49,192 bases of DNA from Heyndrickxia coagulans (GCA_902796085.1 CADBNU010000074.1:1-49192), one strand, 5' to 3'. Shown: positions 37,226-47,510, counted from the first letter of the stretch. A program made the numbers and translations. The notes: generated by a model not told the origin, from the sequence alone.

Positions 37226-37366
37226 ATTTTTTAATCAGGAAAACGTACGTACATAGTTGCCATTACGTAAAGATGTAATTCTTAAAAATCTACACATAAT
37301 ATCGTTATAAGGAAAATGGGCAAATGGTATTTTCTAATGCGAATAGAATCAGAAAGGAGGGTCTTT

Positions 37367-37837
37367 ATGAGTAAAGTAACAGAAATTGTTGAGCAATTGG
37401 CAACGCCGATTGTTAATGAACTAGGTTTAGAAATTGTGGATATCGAATATGTAAAAGAAGGTCAAAATTGGTTTTTACGTCTTTATATTGACAAAGATGA
37501 TGGTGTTGATATTGAAGAATGTGGTATCGTAAGTGAGCGTTTAAGTGAAAAACTTGATGAAATCGACCCGATTCCACACAATTATTATTTAGAAGTATCA
37601 TCCCCAGGGGCTGAACGTCCTTTAAAAAAAACTTCTGATTTTACAAAAGCGATAGGAAAAAATGTACATGTGAAAACATATGAGCCAATTGATGGTGAAA
37701 AGATATTCGAAGGCATTTTAAAAGAGTTTGATGGAGATACAGTCGTAGTTGAAATTAAAATAAAAACAAGGAAAAAAATTGTTTCAATACCTTATGATAA
37801 AATAGCACTTGCCCGGTTAGCTATTTCATTTTCATAG
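37367..37837 (+). CDS. rimP: Ribosome maturation factor RimP
   Basis: ATG 37367 follows AAAGGAGGG (37354-37361); a longer frame from 37316 lacks a site. The 156-residue protein shows [40 protein letters not shown] and [14 protein letters not shown], all RimP hallmarks. It aids 30S subunit maturation. It opens the nusA-infB operon. Confidence 0.95.
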   Translation: MSKVTEIVEQLATPIVNELGLEIVDIEYVKEGQNWFLRLYIDKDDGVDIEECGIVSERLSEKLDEIDPIPHNYYLEVSSPGAERPLKKTSDFTKAIGKNVHVKTYEPIDGEKIFEGILKEFDGDTVVVEIKIKTRKKIVSIPYDKIALARLAISFS

Positions 37838-37889
37838 TTCATAAAAATGGCACTTAATAGTATGAGGAAATTAAAGGGGGATGCCACTG

Positions 37890-39056
37890 ATGAGTAGTGA
37901 ATTGTTAGATGCTTTAGATATGCTCGAAAAAGAAAAAGGAATTTCTAGAGATATTATTATTGAAGCTATTGAAGCTGCACTTGTATCAGCTTATAAGCGA
38001 AATTTTAATCAAGCACAAAATGTACGTACGAATTTTAATTTAACAACAGGCTCTATGCATGTATATGCAAGAAAAGAAGTTGTTGATGAAGTCTTTGATT
38101 CTCGTTTAGAAATTTCCCTTGATGAAGCTAGGAAAATAAATCCGAATTATGATATTGGGGATATTGTTGAAATTGAAGTTACACCAAAAGATTTTGGAAG
38201 AATAGCCGCACAAACGGCAAAACAAGTAGTTACTCAACGTGTTAGAGAAGCTGAACGTGGCATCATTTATGAAGAATTTATCGATCGTGAAGATGACATT
38301 ATGACAGGCATTGTCCAACGTAAAGATAATCGATTTGCCTATGTGACATTAGGGAGAGCTGAAGCACTACTTCCAACAAGTGAACAAATGCCAAATGAAC
38401 AATATAATCATAACGATCGAATTAAAGTTTATATTACAAAAGTTGAAAAAACGACAAAAGGGCCTCAAATCTATATTTCAAGAACCCATCCGAACTTATT
38501 GAAGCGGTTATTTGAATTAGAAGTTCCTGAAATTTTTGATGGAACCGTAGAAATTATGTCGGTTGCAAGAGAAGCAGGAGACCGTTCTAAAATATCTGTT
38601 CATTCTGATAATCCCGAAGTAGATCCAGTCGGTGCTTGTGTAGGACCAAAGGGGTCTCGAGTTCAAGCTGTCGTAGATGAATTAAACGGAGAAAAAATTG
38701 ATATTGTTAAATATTCAAAGGATCCTGTTGAATTTGTCGCCAATGCTTTAAGTCCTTCGAAAGTGTTAGAAGTTATTGTCAATGAAGAAGAAAAATCAAC
38801 AGTAGTAATTGTCCCAGACTATCAACTTTCTTTAGCAATTGGTAAACGTGGTCAAAACGCGCGCCTTGCTGCAAAACTAACAGGTTGGAAAATCGATATA
38901 AAGAGTGAATCTGATGCAAGGGAAGCAGGGATCTATCCTGTTGAAGAACCGTTATTTTCTCCAGAAATAACACTTGATGATATTACTGTTGATGCTGAAG
39001 AGTGGGAGAAAGATTCGGATTCTGTTCATGAATCGATTACCGATGAAGATAAATAA
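37890..39056 (+). CDS. nusA: Transcription termination/antitermination factor NusA
   Basis: ATG 37890 is spaced nine bases from GGGGG (37876-37880); ATG 37881 touches that site and is rejected. The 388-residue protein begins MSSELLDALDMLEKEKGISR. It has an N-terminal RNA-polymerase-binding domain, an S1 domain (about 135-200), KH1 (CVGPKGSRVQAVVDELNGEK) and KH2 (LAIGKRGQNARLAAKLTGWK). The acidic tail is short and lacks the extra C-terminal repeats of E. coli. NusA stimulates pausing and intrinsic termination. Confidence 0.97.
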   Translation: MSSELLDALDMLEKEKGISRDIIIEAIEAALVSAYKRNFNQAQNVRTNFNLTTGSMHVYARKEVVDEVFDSRLEISLDEARKINPNYDIGDIVEIEVTPKDFGRIAAQTAKQVVTQRVREAERGIIYEEFIDREDDIMTGIVQRKDNRFAYVTLGRAEALLPTSEQMPNEQYNHNDRIKVYITKVEKTTKGPQIYISRTHPNLLKRLFELEVPEIFDGTVEIMSVAREAGDRSKISVHSDNPEVDPVGACVGPKGSRVQAVVDELNGEKIDIVKYSKDPVEFVANALSPSKVLEVIVNEEEKSTVVIVPDYQLSLAIGKRGQNARLAAKLTGWKIDIKSESDAREAGIYPVEEPLFSPEITLDDITVDAEEWEKDSDSVHESITDEDK

Positions 39057-39069
39057 GAGGTGATATGGC

Positions 39070-39351
39070 ATGAACAAAAAAAGAAAAATTCCGATGCGTA
39101 AATGTATTGCAACAGGTGAGATGTATCCTAAAAAAGAACTTTTAAGAATCGTAAGATCAAAAGAAGGAGAAGTATCCATTGACCCAACGGGTAAGAAAAA
39201 TGGAAGAGGCGCATACTTGTTAAAAGATAAAGAGGCAGTATTAAAAGCAAAACAAAAAAATCTATTAAAGCAGCATTTACAAGCTGATATCGATGAAAGT
39301 TTTTATGATGAAATTGTAGCTTTCATTGAAAAGGAGAACATTTCAAAATAA
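39070..39351 (+). CDS. rnpM: RNase P modulator RnpM (YlxR)
   Basis: This 93-residue YlxR-family protein has RKCIATGEMYPKKELLRIVR and the motif GRGAYLLKDKEAV (DUF448). The B. subtilis homologue was shown to bind RNase P and modulate its activity in vitro. It is the usual neighbour of nusA, starts 13 bases after its stop and overlaps the next gene by one base. Confidence 0.93.
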   Translation: MNKKRKIPMRKCIATGEMYPKKELLRIVRSKEGEVSIDPTGKKNGRGAYLLKDKEAVLKAKQKNLLKQHLQADIDESFYDEIVAFIEKENISK

Positions 39352-39653
39352 TGAAACAAGAAAAATGGTTGTCCTTACTAGGACTTGCAAATCGAGCTAG
39401 AAAACTAGTAACCGGAGAAGAACTAGTAACAAAAGAAATTCAAAAACAACGTGTTCATTTCGTCCTACTTGCAAATGATGCTTCCAAAAACACGATGAAA
39501 ACAATTTTAAATAAATGTAACTATTATAATATTCCCGTTAAACAAGTATCAGACAGATATACTTTAGGGAATGCGATCGGTAAAGAAGCACGAGTTGTAA
39601 TTGGAATTTTAGATAAAGGATTCTCTGATAAGTTAAAACAATTGCTCGATTAA
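39351..39653 (+). CDS. ylxQ: L7Ae-family RNA-binding protein YlxQ
   Basis: The 100-residue protein has the L7Ae/L30e fold pattern: [16 protein letters not shown], then [19 protein letters not shown] and [19 protein letters not shown]. Members of this group bind kink-turn RNAs; the cellular target of YlxQ is unsettled. It overlaps rnpM by one base and precedes infB by 19 bases. Confidence 0.92.
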   Translation: MKQEKWLSLLGLANRARKLVTGEELVTKEIQKQRVHFVLLANDASKNTMKTILNKCNYYNIPVKQVSDRYTLGNAIGKEARVVIGILDKGFSDKLKQLLD

Positions 39654-39672
39654 ATTCAATGGGGGTGAAACA

Positions 39673-41985
39673 ATGACAAAAATGCGCGTATATGAATATG
39701 CCAAAAAAAATAATTTAACCAGTAAAGATGTCATTGAAAAATTAAAACAATTAAATATCGAAGTTTCCAATCATATGACGACAATTGAAGAAAATGTGAT
39801 ACGACAATTGGATCAATCCTTCGGTTATACGAAACCTGTAACTGAAAAAGAAAATAAAAATTCAAATGATAAGCGTGAAAAATCAAATCATCAAGTAAAC
39901 TCTCATAATAAACATGCGAATCATAAACCAGCACAAAAAATGAAACCAGCTAAGAAAGCACCAGCAAAAGTGAAACCTGTTCCAAAAAAAGTGAAACCAG
40001 GTGTGATTGCTGATCAAGATGAATTAGATGATGTGGTTGCACCAACAAAAGAAAAAGTGAAAACAGCACCTAAAACAAAAGAAGGAAAAAAATACGATCA
40101 AGAATTCAAATCAAAAGAGAAAAAAGCGTTTAATCGTAATAAAAATAAAGGTAAAGGAAAAGCAGGAAATAAGAAAAATAATCAACAAAAACAAGTTACG
40201 CAAAATCCTGCTCCGAAAAAAGAAAAAGAATTACCGAAAAAAATTACGTATACAGATTCACTTACTGTTGGCGAATTAGCGAAAAAATTACATCGTGAAC
40301 CATCTGAGATTATTAAAAAATTATTTATGCTAGGAGTAATGGCTACGATTAACCAAGACTTAGATAAAGATGCCATTGAACTCATTGCAAGTGAGTATGG
40401 GGTAGAAGTAGAAGAAAAAGTAAGTTTAGATGTGTCCGATTTAGAGGCTTTCATTACAGAAGATTCACCTGAAGAATTAACGGAACGTCCACCTGTCGTT
40501 ACAATTATGGGACACGTTGACCATGGGAAAACAACACTTTTAGATTCCATTCGTCATTCTAAAGTTACACAAGACGAAGCAGGTGGAATTACACAACATA
40601 TTGGTGCTTATCAAATTGAGTCCGATGGCAAGAAAATCACATTCCTTGACACTCCAGGACACGCTGCATTTACTACAATGCGTGCACGCGGTGCGAAGGT
40701 TACCGATTTAACCATATTAGTTGTTGCCGCTGATGATGGAGTTATGCCACAAACAGTCGAAGCAATTAACCATGCAAAAGCAGCAGAAGTACCAATTATT
40801 GTTGCTGTTAATAAAATTGATAAACCGACAGCTAACCCGGATCGTGTAATGCAAGAGCTAACTGAACATGGATTAATTGCTGAAGATTGGGGCGGCGACA
40901 CTATTTTTGTTCCGATTTCTGCTTTAACAGGTGAAGGAATAGATCAATTATTAGAGATGGTCTTGCTTGTGAGTGAAATGGAAGAGTTAAAAGCAAACCC
41001 AAATCGAAATGCCTACGGTACAGTCATTGAAGCAAAACTTGATAAAGGAAGAGGTTCTGTTGCTACGTTACTTGTTCAAAATGGAACGTTAAAAGTTGGA
41101 GATCCGATTGTAGTAGGAAATACGTTTGGCCGTGTTCGAGCGATGGTCAATGATCTCGGAAGACGAGTTAAAGAAGCAGGCCCATCGACTCCAGTTGAAA
41201 TTACTGGACTTCATGAAGTTCCGCAAGCCGGAGATCGTTTTGTTGTTTTTGATGATGAAAAAACAGCTCGCCAAGTAGGAGAAGCTCGTGCCCAAAAAGC
41301 ATTACAAGAAACACGTAATGAGACAGCACGAGTTAGCCTAGATAAGTTGTTTGAGCAAATGAAACAAGGCGATATTAAAGAATTAAACATCATTGTAAAA
41401 GCGGATGTACAAGGAACTGTTGAAGCATTAACAGCATCATTACAAAAAATTGATGTTGAAGGTGTAAAAGTAAATATTATTCATAATGGTGTTGGAGCGA
41501 TTACTGAATCTGATATCATTTTGGCAACTGCTTCAAATGCCATCATTATTGGATTTAATGTTCGTCCGACTCCAAATGCAAAAAGTATGGCTGAGCAGGA
41601 AAATGTTGATATTCGTTTACACCGGATTATTTATAAAGCTATCGAAGAAATTGAACAAGCGATGAAAGGTTTACTTGACCCTGAATATGAAGAAAAAGTC
41701 ATTGGTCAGGTAGAAGTTAGACAGACATTTAAAGTATCTAAAGTCGGTACGATTGCTGGTTCTTATGTTACAGATGGAAAAATTACGCGTGACAGTTCAG
41801 TTCGTTTAATTCGAGACGGAATTGTTATTTTTGAAGGAGAAATTGATACATTAAAACGATATAAAGATGATGTAAAAGAAGTGGCCCAAGGTTATGAATG
41901 TGGTATAACCATTAAAAACTTTAATGATATTAAAGAAGGAGACATCATTGAAGCATATATAATGGAGGAAGTTACACCGAAATGA
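39673..41985 (+). CDS. infB: Translation initiation factor IF-2
   Basis: The 770-residue protein has an N-terminal IF2_N module and a Lys/Pro/Ala-rich disordered linker at about 60-190. A second IF2_N region ([20 protein letters not shown]) precedes the GTPase domain. G1 GHVDHGKTT is near 280, G3 DTPGHAAF near 328 and G4 NKIDKP near 380. Domains II to IV follow. It brings fMet-tRNA to the 30S subunit. The stop overlaps the ylxP start by four bases. Confidence 0.98.
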   Translation: MTKMRVYEYAKKNNLTSKDVIEKLKQLNIEVSNHMTTIEENVIRQLDQSFGYTKPVTEKENKNSNDKREKSNHQVNSHNKHANHKPAQKMKPAKKAPAKVKPVPKKVKPGVIADQDELDDVVAPTKEKVKTAPKTKEGKKYDQEFKSKEKKAFNRNKNKGKGKAGNKKNNQQKQVTQNPAPKKEKELPKKITYTDSLTVGELAKKLHREPSEIIKKLFMLGVMATINQDLDKDAIELIASEYGVEVEEKVSLDVSDLEAFITEDSPEELTERPPVVTIMGHVDHGKTTLLDSIRHSKVTQDEAGGITQHIGAYQIESDGKKITFLDTPGHAAFTTMRARGAKVTDLTILVVAADDGVMPQTVEAINHAKAAEVPIIVAVNKIDKPTANPDRVMQELTEHGLIAEDWGGDTIFVPISALTGEGIDQLLEMVLLVSEMEELKANPNRNAYGTVIEAKLDKGRGSVATLLVQNGTLKVGDPIVVGNTFGRVRAMVNDLGRRVKEAGPSTPVEITGLHEVPQAGDRFVVFDDEKTARQVGEARAQKALQETRNETARVSLDKLFEQMKQGDIKELNIIVKADVQGTVEALTASLQKIDVEGVKVNIIHNGVGAITESDIILATASNAIIIGFNVRPTPNAKSMAEQENVDIRLHRIIYKAIEEIEQAMKGLLDPEYEEKVIGQVEVRQTFKVSKVGTIAGSYVTDGKITRDSSVRLIRDGIVIFEGEIDTLKRYKDDVKEVAQGYECGITIKNFNDIKEGDIIEAYIMEEVTPK

Positions 41986-42260
41986 TTTTGGCCGCTGAAA
42001 TTGAATGTTTAATATATGATGCCCAATCATTAAAAGAAAAACGTTCAGTTTTAAAACGTGTTATGGCGAGAATTCGTAATCAATTTAATGTATCTATAGC
42101 AGAAACGGATTATCAAAACGTTTGGCAACGGACAACGATCAAAATAGTGACCGTAGCCTCATCGAAAGTAATAGCGGAACAAGAGTTTCAAAAAACATTA
42201 ACATTAATTGACTCTTTTCCAGAGATAGAAAGAACGTTAACTCATATTGAGTGGCTTTAA
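41982..42260 (+). CDS. ylxP: YlxP/DUF503 protein, possible ribosome-assembly role
   Basis: The 92-residue protein shows the DUF503 pattern [40 protein letters not shown] and TIKIVTVAS. It has a ferredoxin-like fold by family. Its place between infB and rbfA suggests a link to translation or 30S maturation, but the biochemical role is not settled as far as I know. It overlaps infB by four bases. Confidence 0.9.
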   Translation: MILAAEIECLIYDAQSLKEKRSVLKRVMARIRNQFNVSIAETDYQNVWQRTTIKIVTVASSKVIAEQEFQKTLTLIDSFPEIERTLTHIEWL

Positions 42261-42276
42261 TTTAGAGGTGATGAAT

Positions 42277-42636
42277 TTGTCTATTCGGTCAAAACAAGTT
42301 GGCGAACAAATGAAAAAGGAATTAAGTGATATCATTAGTCGCAAACTTAAAGATCCTAGAGTTGGATTTGTAACAGTGACAGATGTGGAAGTAAGTGGAG
42401 ATCTTCAACAAGCAACGGTTTTTATCTCGGTTCTAGGAGACGATAAGAAAAAAGAAGAAACGTTAATTGGCCTATCAAAGGCGAAAGGATTTATCCGTTC
42501 TGAAATAGGGAAGCGGATCAGACTTCGTAAAACACCTGAAATCTTTTTTGAATTTGACGAATCGATTGATTATGGAAATCGGATTGAGACATTACTAAAT
42601 CAAATTCAGCGTGAAGAAAATAAAGAAGATGAATAA
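42277..42636 (+). CDS. rbfA: 30S ribosome-binding factor RbfA
   Basis: TTG 42277 lies seven bases after GAGGT (42265-42269). ATG 42271 touches that site, and the extension to 42247 runs into ylxP. The 119-residue protein begins [20 protein letters not shown] and continues [20 protein letters not shown] and [18 protein letters not shown]. RbfA is a KH-type factor that acts on the 16S 5' end during 30S maturation and in cold. Confidence 0.95.
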   Translation: MSIRSKQVGEQMKKELSDIISRKLKDPRVGFVTVTDVEVSGDLQQATVFISVLGDDKKKEETLIGLSKAKGFIRSEIGKRIRLRKTPEIFFEFDESIDYGNRIETLLNQIQREENKEDE

Positions 42637-42643
42637 ACTTTGT

Positions 42644-42673
42644 AGGGTCTGACTTTGAGTCAGCCCTTTTTTT
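42644..42673 (+). terminator. Intrinsic terminator between rbfA and truB
   Basis: AGGG and CTGACT (42644-42654, one bulged T) pair with AGTCAG and CCCT (42658-42667), followed by seven Ts (42667-42673). It lies within an otherwise conserved cluster, so truB-ribF expression may depend on read-through. Confidence 0.8.
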
Positions 42674-42696
42674 CAAGTGAGGTGATCGGTAATTTT

Positions 42697-43626
42697 ATGC
42701 AAGAGAAAAAAGAATTAAATGGTATTCTTCCATTATGGAAGCCAGCTGGCATGACATCCCACGACTGTGTCATGAAAATTAGAAAATGGTTGAAAACGAA
42801 AAAGGTTGGACATACAGGAACATTAGATCCAAATGTAACGGGTGTTTTACCAATTTGTGTAGGACAGGCTACAAAAGTAGTCCAATATTTAACAGACGCA
42901 GGAAAAAGTTACATTGGAGAAGTAACGATTGGTGTTTCTACTACAACTGAAGATGCGGACGGAGAAGTTGTTAAACAGAAAAAAATCGCTAAACCTATAA
43001 AACGTGATGAATTACTAGCAGTGCTTAATCAACTAACAGGAGAAATTGAACAGATTCCACCAATGTTTTCTGCGGTAAAAGTAAAAGGGAAACGATTGTA
43101 TGAATATGCACGAGAAGGAATTTCAGTTGAAAGACCGAAAAGGCGCGTCACAATATATGAACTAACCTTATTAGATGATAAGGAAATATTTACTGGGGAT
43201 ACCATTCGATTTTCAATTAAAGTTAATTGTAGTAAAGGAACATATATCCGAACGTTAGCGGTAATGATCGGCGAGCAACTGGGTTATCCTGCTCATATGT
43301 CAAATCTGGTTCGTATTGCTTCAGCAGGTATTAGACAACAGGACTGTTTTACCTTTACCGAAATCGAAGATAAATTGGATACGGATAATATAGATGATCT
43401 TTTGTTACCAATCGAAGTCGCTCTAAATGAATTGCCGAAATTAGAAATTCATGATACATTAGCTAGTAGAGTAAGAAATGGAGCGGTACTTCCCATTCCG
43501 GAACCATTCGAAAATTACGAAGGCCCTATAGCCATAATCTATCAAGGAAAAGTTATTGCTATATATAAGCAACATCCAACAAAAGTTGGAATGATGAAGC
43601 CTGATCGAGTTTTAGTCTTCGAATAA
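42697..43626 (+). CDS. truB: tRNA pseudouridine-55 synthase TruB
   Basis: ATG 42697 follows GTGAGGTGATC (42677-42687); in-frame codons further up lie in the terminator. The 309-residue protein has KPAGMTSHDCVMKIRKWLK and the catalytic D44 in GHTGTLDPNVTGVLP. RLYEYAREGISVERPKRRV and CSKGTYIRTLAVMIGEQLG follow. It makes the universal pseudouridine 55 of the T-loop. Confidence 0.97.
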   Translation: MQEKKELNGILPLWKPAGMTSHDCVMKIRKWLKTKKVGHTGTLDPNVTGVLPICVGQATKVVQYLTDAGKSYIGEVTIGVSTTTEDADGEVVKQKKIAKPIKRDELLAVLNQLTGEIEQIPPMFSAVKVKGKRLYEYAREGISVERPKRRVTIYELTLLDDKEIFTGDTIRFSIKVNCSKGTYIRTLAVMIGEQLGYPAHMSNLVRIASAGIRQQDCFTFTEIEDKLDTDNIDDLLLPIEVALNELPKLEIHDTLASRVRNGAVLPIPEPFENYEGPIAIIYQGKVIAIYKQHPTKVGMMKPDRVLVFE

Positions 43627-43644
43627 TGAAAGGTGCGTAAAACA

Positions 43645-44592
43645 GTGAAAGTCATAAGATTAGAAATACCAAATAAATTAACGAGTAAAGATCTACCACC
43701 ACTCTCTCTTGCCATCGGTTTTTTTGATGGTGTACATATTGGGCATCAACAAGTGATTTTAACAGCTAAAAAAATCGCTGACGAGAACAATTGGAAAAGT
43801 GCCGTTATGACCTTTGATCCTTCACCAAAAGAAGTACTTAGTAAACATCCAGAAAACGTAAAATACATCACACTACTTGATGAAAAAATAAAAAGGATAG
43901 AAGAGCTCGGAATTGACTATTTATTTATTGTACCGTTTACGAGGGAATTCGCCTCATTTTTGCCTGAAGATTTTATTGATAATTATATTATTCAGTTGAA
44001 CGTGAAACATCTAACAGCTGGGTTTGATTATACATATGGTAAATTTGGTAAAGGTACGATGAAAACGATTGAACAACATGGCAAAGGTCATTTTAAAGCT
44101 ACGACTGTTGAGAAAGTAACAAAAAATAATAATAAAATCAGTTCAACCATTATACGGTCACTTATTTCCGAAGGTAACGTGGAAGAAACGAAACATTATT
44201 TAGGAAGATATTATACGATGGAAGGCTATGTTATCCATGGAGAAAAGCGGGGAAGAAAATTAGGATTTCCTACAGCCAATCTACAAATTGATGATCGTTA
44301 TATTTATCCAAAAAACGGTGTATATGTTGTAAGGTTATATGTCAATAGTACTTGGGTTAACGGTGTTGCAAGTATAGGATATAATCCTACTTTTAACGAT
44401 GAAAAAACAAAAAGATTTGTTGAAGTATATTTACTCGATTTCGATGATGATATTTATGGTCAAAGTGTCATTTTAGAATGGCGAAAATACTTACGTGATG
44501 AATTGAAATTTGACTCAATTGAAGCATTGATTGAACAAATCAAACAAGATGTACAAGAAACAAGAAATTATTTTAACCAAGTAAGTTCTTAA
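43645..44592 (+). CDS. ribF: Bifunctional riboflavin kinase/FAD synthetase
   Basis: GTG 43645 has better spacing from AAAGGTG (43629-43635) than GTG 43633, which is part of the site. The 315-residue protein has an N-terminal nucleotidyltransferase domain (AIGFFDGVHIGHQQVI near 28). A C-terminal flavokinase domain follows (GEKRGRKLGFPTANLQI near 195, GVASIGYNPTF near 243). It makes FMN and FAD. Known as ribC in B. subtilis. Confidence 0.96.
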   Translation: MKVIRLEIPNKLTSKDLPPLSLAIGFFDGVHIGHQQVILTAKKIADENNWKSAVMTFDPSPKEVLSKHPENVKYITLLDEKIKRIEELGIDYLFIVPFTREFASFLPEDFIDNYIIQLNVKHLTAGFDYTYGKFGKGTMKTIEQHGKGHFKATTVEKVTKNNNKISSTIIRSLISEGNVEETKHYLGRYYTMEGYVIHGEKRGRKLGFPTANLQIDDRYIYPKNGVYVVRLYVNSTWVNGVASIGYNPTFNDEKTKRFVEVYLLDFDDDIYGQSVILEWRKYLRDELKFDSIEALIEQIKQDVQETRNYFNQVSS

Positions 44593-44641
44593 TGTCTGAG
44601 TTTGTGTTCGTTTGGTTAAACTATATTTAGATATATTGATT

Positions 44642-44653
44642 TCTAAATTTAGA
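44642..44653 (+). other. 12-bp perfect palindrome upstream of the rpsO promoter
   Basis: TCTAAATTTAGA is its own reverse complement and ends one base before a candidate -35 (TTGCAA). A chance palindrome is quite possible in such AT-rich DNA; a protein-binding site is only a suggestion. Confidence 0.3.
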
Positions 44654-44654
44654 C

Positions 44655-44683
44655 TTGCAAATTAACGAAAAAAATAGTATTCT
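44655..44683 (+). promoter_or_regulatory. Candidate SigA promoter of rpsO
   Basis: TTGCAA (44655-44660) and TATTCT (44678-44683) are 17 bases apart. Transcription would begin near 44690. The -10 matches only four of six consensus bases. Confidence 0.5.
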
Positions 44684-44689
44684 TAATAC

Positions 44690-44776
44690 CGTGATATGAA
44701 CCTTTGCTTGGCATTTCGACTACTCCGACGATTTGCTAGGTTGAGGGGATGTTGAATAAATAGGAGGTGAACATCA
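44690..44776 (+). promoter_or_regulatory. Likely S15-binding leader of rpsO
   Basis: AACCT (44699-44703) pairs with AGGTT (44738-44742), enclosing smaller pairings and the repeated pattern TTTGCTTGG/TTTGCTAGG (44703-44711 and 44732-44740). In Bacillales, S15 represses its own mRNA by binding such leaders. The exact fold cannot be settled by eye. AGGAGGTGA lies at 44762-44770. Confidence 0.55.
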
Positions 44777-45046
44777 ATGGCTTTGACACAAGAACGTAAA
44801 AATGAGATTATTGCGCAATACAGAACTCATGAAGGAGATACTGGTTCTCCAGAAGTTCAAATTGCTATCCTAACAGAAAAGATCAACCTTTTAAATGAGC
44901 ATTTAAAAACTCATAAAAAAGACCACCATTCTCGTCGTGGTTTAATGAAAATGGTTGGTAAACGTCGTAATCTATTAGCTTATTTGCGTAATAAAGACGT
45001 ACAACGTTACCGTGAGTTAATTAACAAACTAGGACTACGCAGATAA
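44777..45046 (+). CDS. rpsO: 30S ribosomal protein S15
   Basis: The 89-residue protein has the uS15 signatures [40 protein letters not shown] and [20 protein letters not shown]. It binds the 16S central domain three-way junction early in assembly. AGGAGGTGA precedes the ATG, and a strong terminator follows. Confidence 0.98.
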   Translation: MALTQERKNEIIAQYRTHEGDTGSPEVQIAILTEKINLLNEHLKTHKKDHHSRRGLMKMVGKRRNLLAYLRNKDVQRYRELINKLGLRR

Positions 45047-45050
45047 AACA

Positions 45051-45076
45051 AAAGCGGGAATTTTCCCGCTTTTTTG
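45051..45076 (+). terminator. Intrinsic terminator after rpsO
   Basis: AAGCGGGAA (45052-45060) pairs with TTCCCGCTT (45063-45071) around a tiny loop and six Ts follow. With A-rich flanks on the left it may work in both directions. Confidence 0.92.
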
Positions 45077-45172
45077 TTAGCAAATTTTTAAATTACTTAA
45101 ATTACATAATTAAAAATACGAGTAAATATGTCAAAATATATATATACCAAAAACTTATCGTTTGAGAAATCC

Positions 45173-45190
45173 TGTATTGCTTACAATACA
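45173..45190 (+). other. 7-bp hairpin in the pnp leader
   Basis: TGTATTG (45173-45179) pairs perfectly with CAATACA (45184-45190) around CTTA. It lies about 50 bases before the pnp start. No clear promoter for pnp could be assigned in the 165-base gap, so whether the hairpin is transcribed from a local promoter or by read-through is open. Confidence 0.45.
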
Positions 45191-45241
45191 TAATAAGATC
45201 TTAAATGTTTTTGTATGATTAAGAAAGGAGATATTATTTTT

Positions 45242-47350
45242 ATGGAGAGTGAAAAACAAACATTTTCCTTCGAATGGGCAGGACGTCCACTTGTTGTTGA
45301 AATTGGACAACTTGCTAAACAAGCAAATGGTTCTTGTCTAATTCGTTACGGAGAAAGTGCTGTACTTGTTACAGCAACCGCTTCAAAAGAAGCGAAAGCC
45401 GTTGACTTCTTTCCACTAACAGTGAATTATGAAGAAAGATTATATGCTGTAGGTAAAATACCTGGTGGTTTTATAAAACGGGAAGGTAGACCAAGTGAAC
45501 ATGCTACACTTTCATCTCGTTTAATTGACCGACCAATCCGTCCGTTATTTCCAGATGGATTCCGTAATGAAGTACAAGTTGTAGCAATGGTCATGAGTGT
45601 GGATCAAGATTGTTCACCGGAAATGGCTGCTATGCTCGGTGCTTCCGTTTCTTTATCCATTTCAGATATTCCGTTTTCAGGTCCTATTGCAGGCGTTGTT
45701 GTAGGATTAGTGGATGGTGAATTCGTGATAAACCCAACTGTTGAACAGGCGGAAAGAAGTGAAATGCATTTAACCGTTGCTGGTACAAAAGATGCCATAA
45801 ACATGGTTGAGGCTGGTGCAAATGAAGTATCAGAAGAAACAATGTTAGATGCCATTATGTTTGCCCATGAAGAAATTAAACGTCTGATTGCCTTCCAAGA
45901 AGAAATTGTTAAAGCGTGCAGTAAAGAAAAGATGGAAGTTACCTTATTTGAAATTGATTCTGAAATTGAATCAGCAGTTCGTGGACTTTGCGAAAAAGAA
46001 ATGATTGAAGCAATTCAAGTACAAGAAAAACATGCGCGGGAAGATGCAATTAATGCAGTCAAAGAAAAAGTTTTGACAAAGTATGAAGAACAAGAAGCGG
46101 ATGAAGAAACGATTAAACAAGTTCATCATGTGTTAGATAAAATTGTAAAAGAAGAAGTACGTCGTTTAATTACAGTTGAAAAGATTCGCCCAGACGGTCG
46201 AAAAGTTGATGAGATACGACCACTTTCTTCTGCTGTCGGGATTTTACCACGGGCTCATGGTTCCGGTTTATTTACGCGAGGACAAACGCAAGCTTTAAGT
46301 GTATGTACACTAGGTGCGCTTGGTGATGTTCAAATCTTGGACGGAATCGGACTAGAAGAATCGAAACGGTTTATGCATCATTACAACTTCCCACCATTTT
46401 CAGTCGGTGAAACTGGTCGCATGGGATCTCCAGGTAGAAGAGAAATCGGTCATGGTGCATTAGGGGAACGTGCATTAGAACCAATTATCCCGTCTGAAAA
46501 GGACTTTCCATACACGATCCGTCTTGTATCTGAAGTTTTAGAGTCGAATGGATCTTCATCACAAGCTAGCATTTGTGGTTCGACCCTTGCTTTAATGGAT
46601 GCAGGTGTTCCGATTAAAGCTCCAGTATCAGGAATTGCAATGGGACTTGTTATGTCTGGTGAACATTACACCATTTTATCTGATATTCAAGGGATGGAAG
46701 ACCACTTAGGTGATATGGACTTTAAAGTTGCTGGTACGTCTAAAGGTATTACAGCATTACAAATGGATATAAAAATTGAAGGTATAACAAGGGAAATTAT
46801 TAAAGAAGCATTGGAACAAGCGAAAAAAGGTCGTGCGGAAATACTTGAACACATGTTATCGACCATTCGCGAACCTCGGAAACAATTATCAATTTATGCA
46901 CCGAAAATTACTTCAATGCATATTAATCCAGAAAAAATTGGTGATGTCATAGGACCAAGTGGGAAAAATGTGAAAAAAATTATTGAAGAAACTGGTGTTA
47001 AAATCGATATTGAACAAGATGGTACAGTGTATATTTCATCGGTTGATCAATCTGCAAACGATAAAGCAAGAAAAATTATTGAAAATATCGTTCGTGAAGT
47101 TGAAGTGGGTCAAATTTATCTTGGTAAAGTAAAACGAATTGAAAAATTCGGTGCCTTTGTTGAAATATTTAGTGGTAAAGATGGACTTGTTCATATTTCC
47201 GAACTTGCAGAGGAACGTGTTGGAAAAGTGGAAGATGTTGTATCGATCGGTGATGAGATATTAGTTAAAGTAACGGATATTGATAAACAAGGGCGTATAA
47301 ATTTATCTCGTAAAGCTGTATTACGGGAACAAAAGAAGAACAATCAATAA
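45242..47350 (+). CDS. pnp: Polynucleotide phosphorylase
   Basis: ATG 45242 follows AAAGGAG (45224-45230) at a slightly long distance; the in-frame ATG 45215 has no site. The 702-residue protein has two RNase PH domains ([20 protein letters not shown] near 60, RTHG-like [20 protein letters not shown] near 345). An all-helical linker lies between them. A KH domain ([19 protein letters not shown] near 570) and an S1 domain ([20 protein letters not shown]) follow. It degrades RNA 3'-5' phosphorolytically. Confidence 0.98.
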   Translation: MESEKQTFSFEWAGRPLVVEIGQLAKQANGSCLIRYGESAVLVTATASKEAKAVDFFPLTVNYEERLYAVGKIPGGFIKREGRPSEHATLSSRLIDRPIRPLFPDGFRNEVQVVAMVMSVDQDCSPEMAAMLGASVSLSISDIPFSGPIAGVVVGLVDGEFVINPTVEQAERSEMHLTVAGTKDAINMVEAGANEVSEETMLDAIMFAHEEIKRLIAFQEEIVKACSKEKMEVTLFEIDSEIESAVRGLCEKEMIEAIQVQEKHAREDAINAVKEKVLTKYEEQEADEETIKQVHHVLDKIVKEEVRRLITVEKIRPDGRKVDEIRPLSSAVGILPRAHGSGLFTRGQTQALSVCTLGALGDVQILDGIGLEESKRFMHHYNFPPFSVGETGRMGSPGRREIGHGALGERALEPIIPSEKDFPYTIRLVSEVLESNGSSSQASICGSTLALMDAGVPIKAPVSGIAMGLVMSGEHYTILSDIQGMEDHLGDMDFKVAGTSKGITALQMDIKIEGITREIIKEALEQAKKGRAEILEHMLSTIREPRKQLSIYAPKITSMHINPEKIGDVIGPSGKNVKKIIEETGVKIDIEQDGTVYISSVDQSANDKARKIIENIVREVEVGQIYLGKVKRIEKFGAFVEIFSGKDGLVHISELAEERVGKVEDVVSIGDEILVKVTDIDKQGRINLSRKAVLREQKKNNQ

Positions 47351-47378
47351 TTTTGCGAGAATAAAATCAATAGAATGA

Positions 47379-47406
47379 ATGGGGAAATCCTTTTGGATCA
47401 CCCCAT
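47379..47406 (+). other. Hairpin after pnp lacking a U-tract
   Basis: ATGGGG (47379-47384) pairs with CCCCAT (47401-47406), with an inner ATCC/GGAT stem (47387-47390 with 47395-47398) and TTTT loop. Only AAAATCC follows, so it is not a standard terminator. It may protect the pnp mRNA 3' end ahead of the true terminator. Confidence 0.5.
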
Positions 47407-47422
47407 AAAATCCATAATGACA

Positions 47423-47454
47423 GGACTTTCTCATTTAGAGTAAGGTCCGTTTTT
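47423..47454 (+). terminator. Intrinsic terminator after pnp
   Basis: GGACTTTCTC (47423-47432) pairs with GAGTAAGGTCC (47438-47448) with one bulged T and one G-U pair, loop ATTTA, followed by GTTTTT. It separates pnp from ylxY. Confidence 0.75.
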
Positions 47455-47480
47455 AATATTATAAATTATTATGTGATTTG

Positions 47481-47510
47481 TTGAACAATAAAAATCTGTT
47501 TTTTCATAAA
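47481..47510 (+). promoter_or_regulatory. Weak candidate promoter of ylxY
   Basis: TTGAAC (47481-47486) and CATAAA (47505-47510) are 18 bases apart, each with four of six consensus matches. It is the best SigA-like pair between the pnp terminator and ylxY. A sporulation sigma factor may be used instead, so confidence is low. Confidence 0.3.

Noticed and set aside
37241..37302. Second promoter candidate nearer rimP (TTGCCA at 37257) and the palindrome ACGTACGT
   Set aside because: No good -10 at 16-18 bases (TCTTAA at best). The pair at 37125-37153 is stronger.
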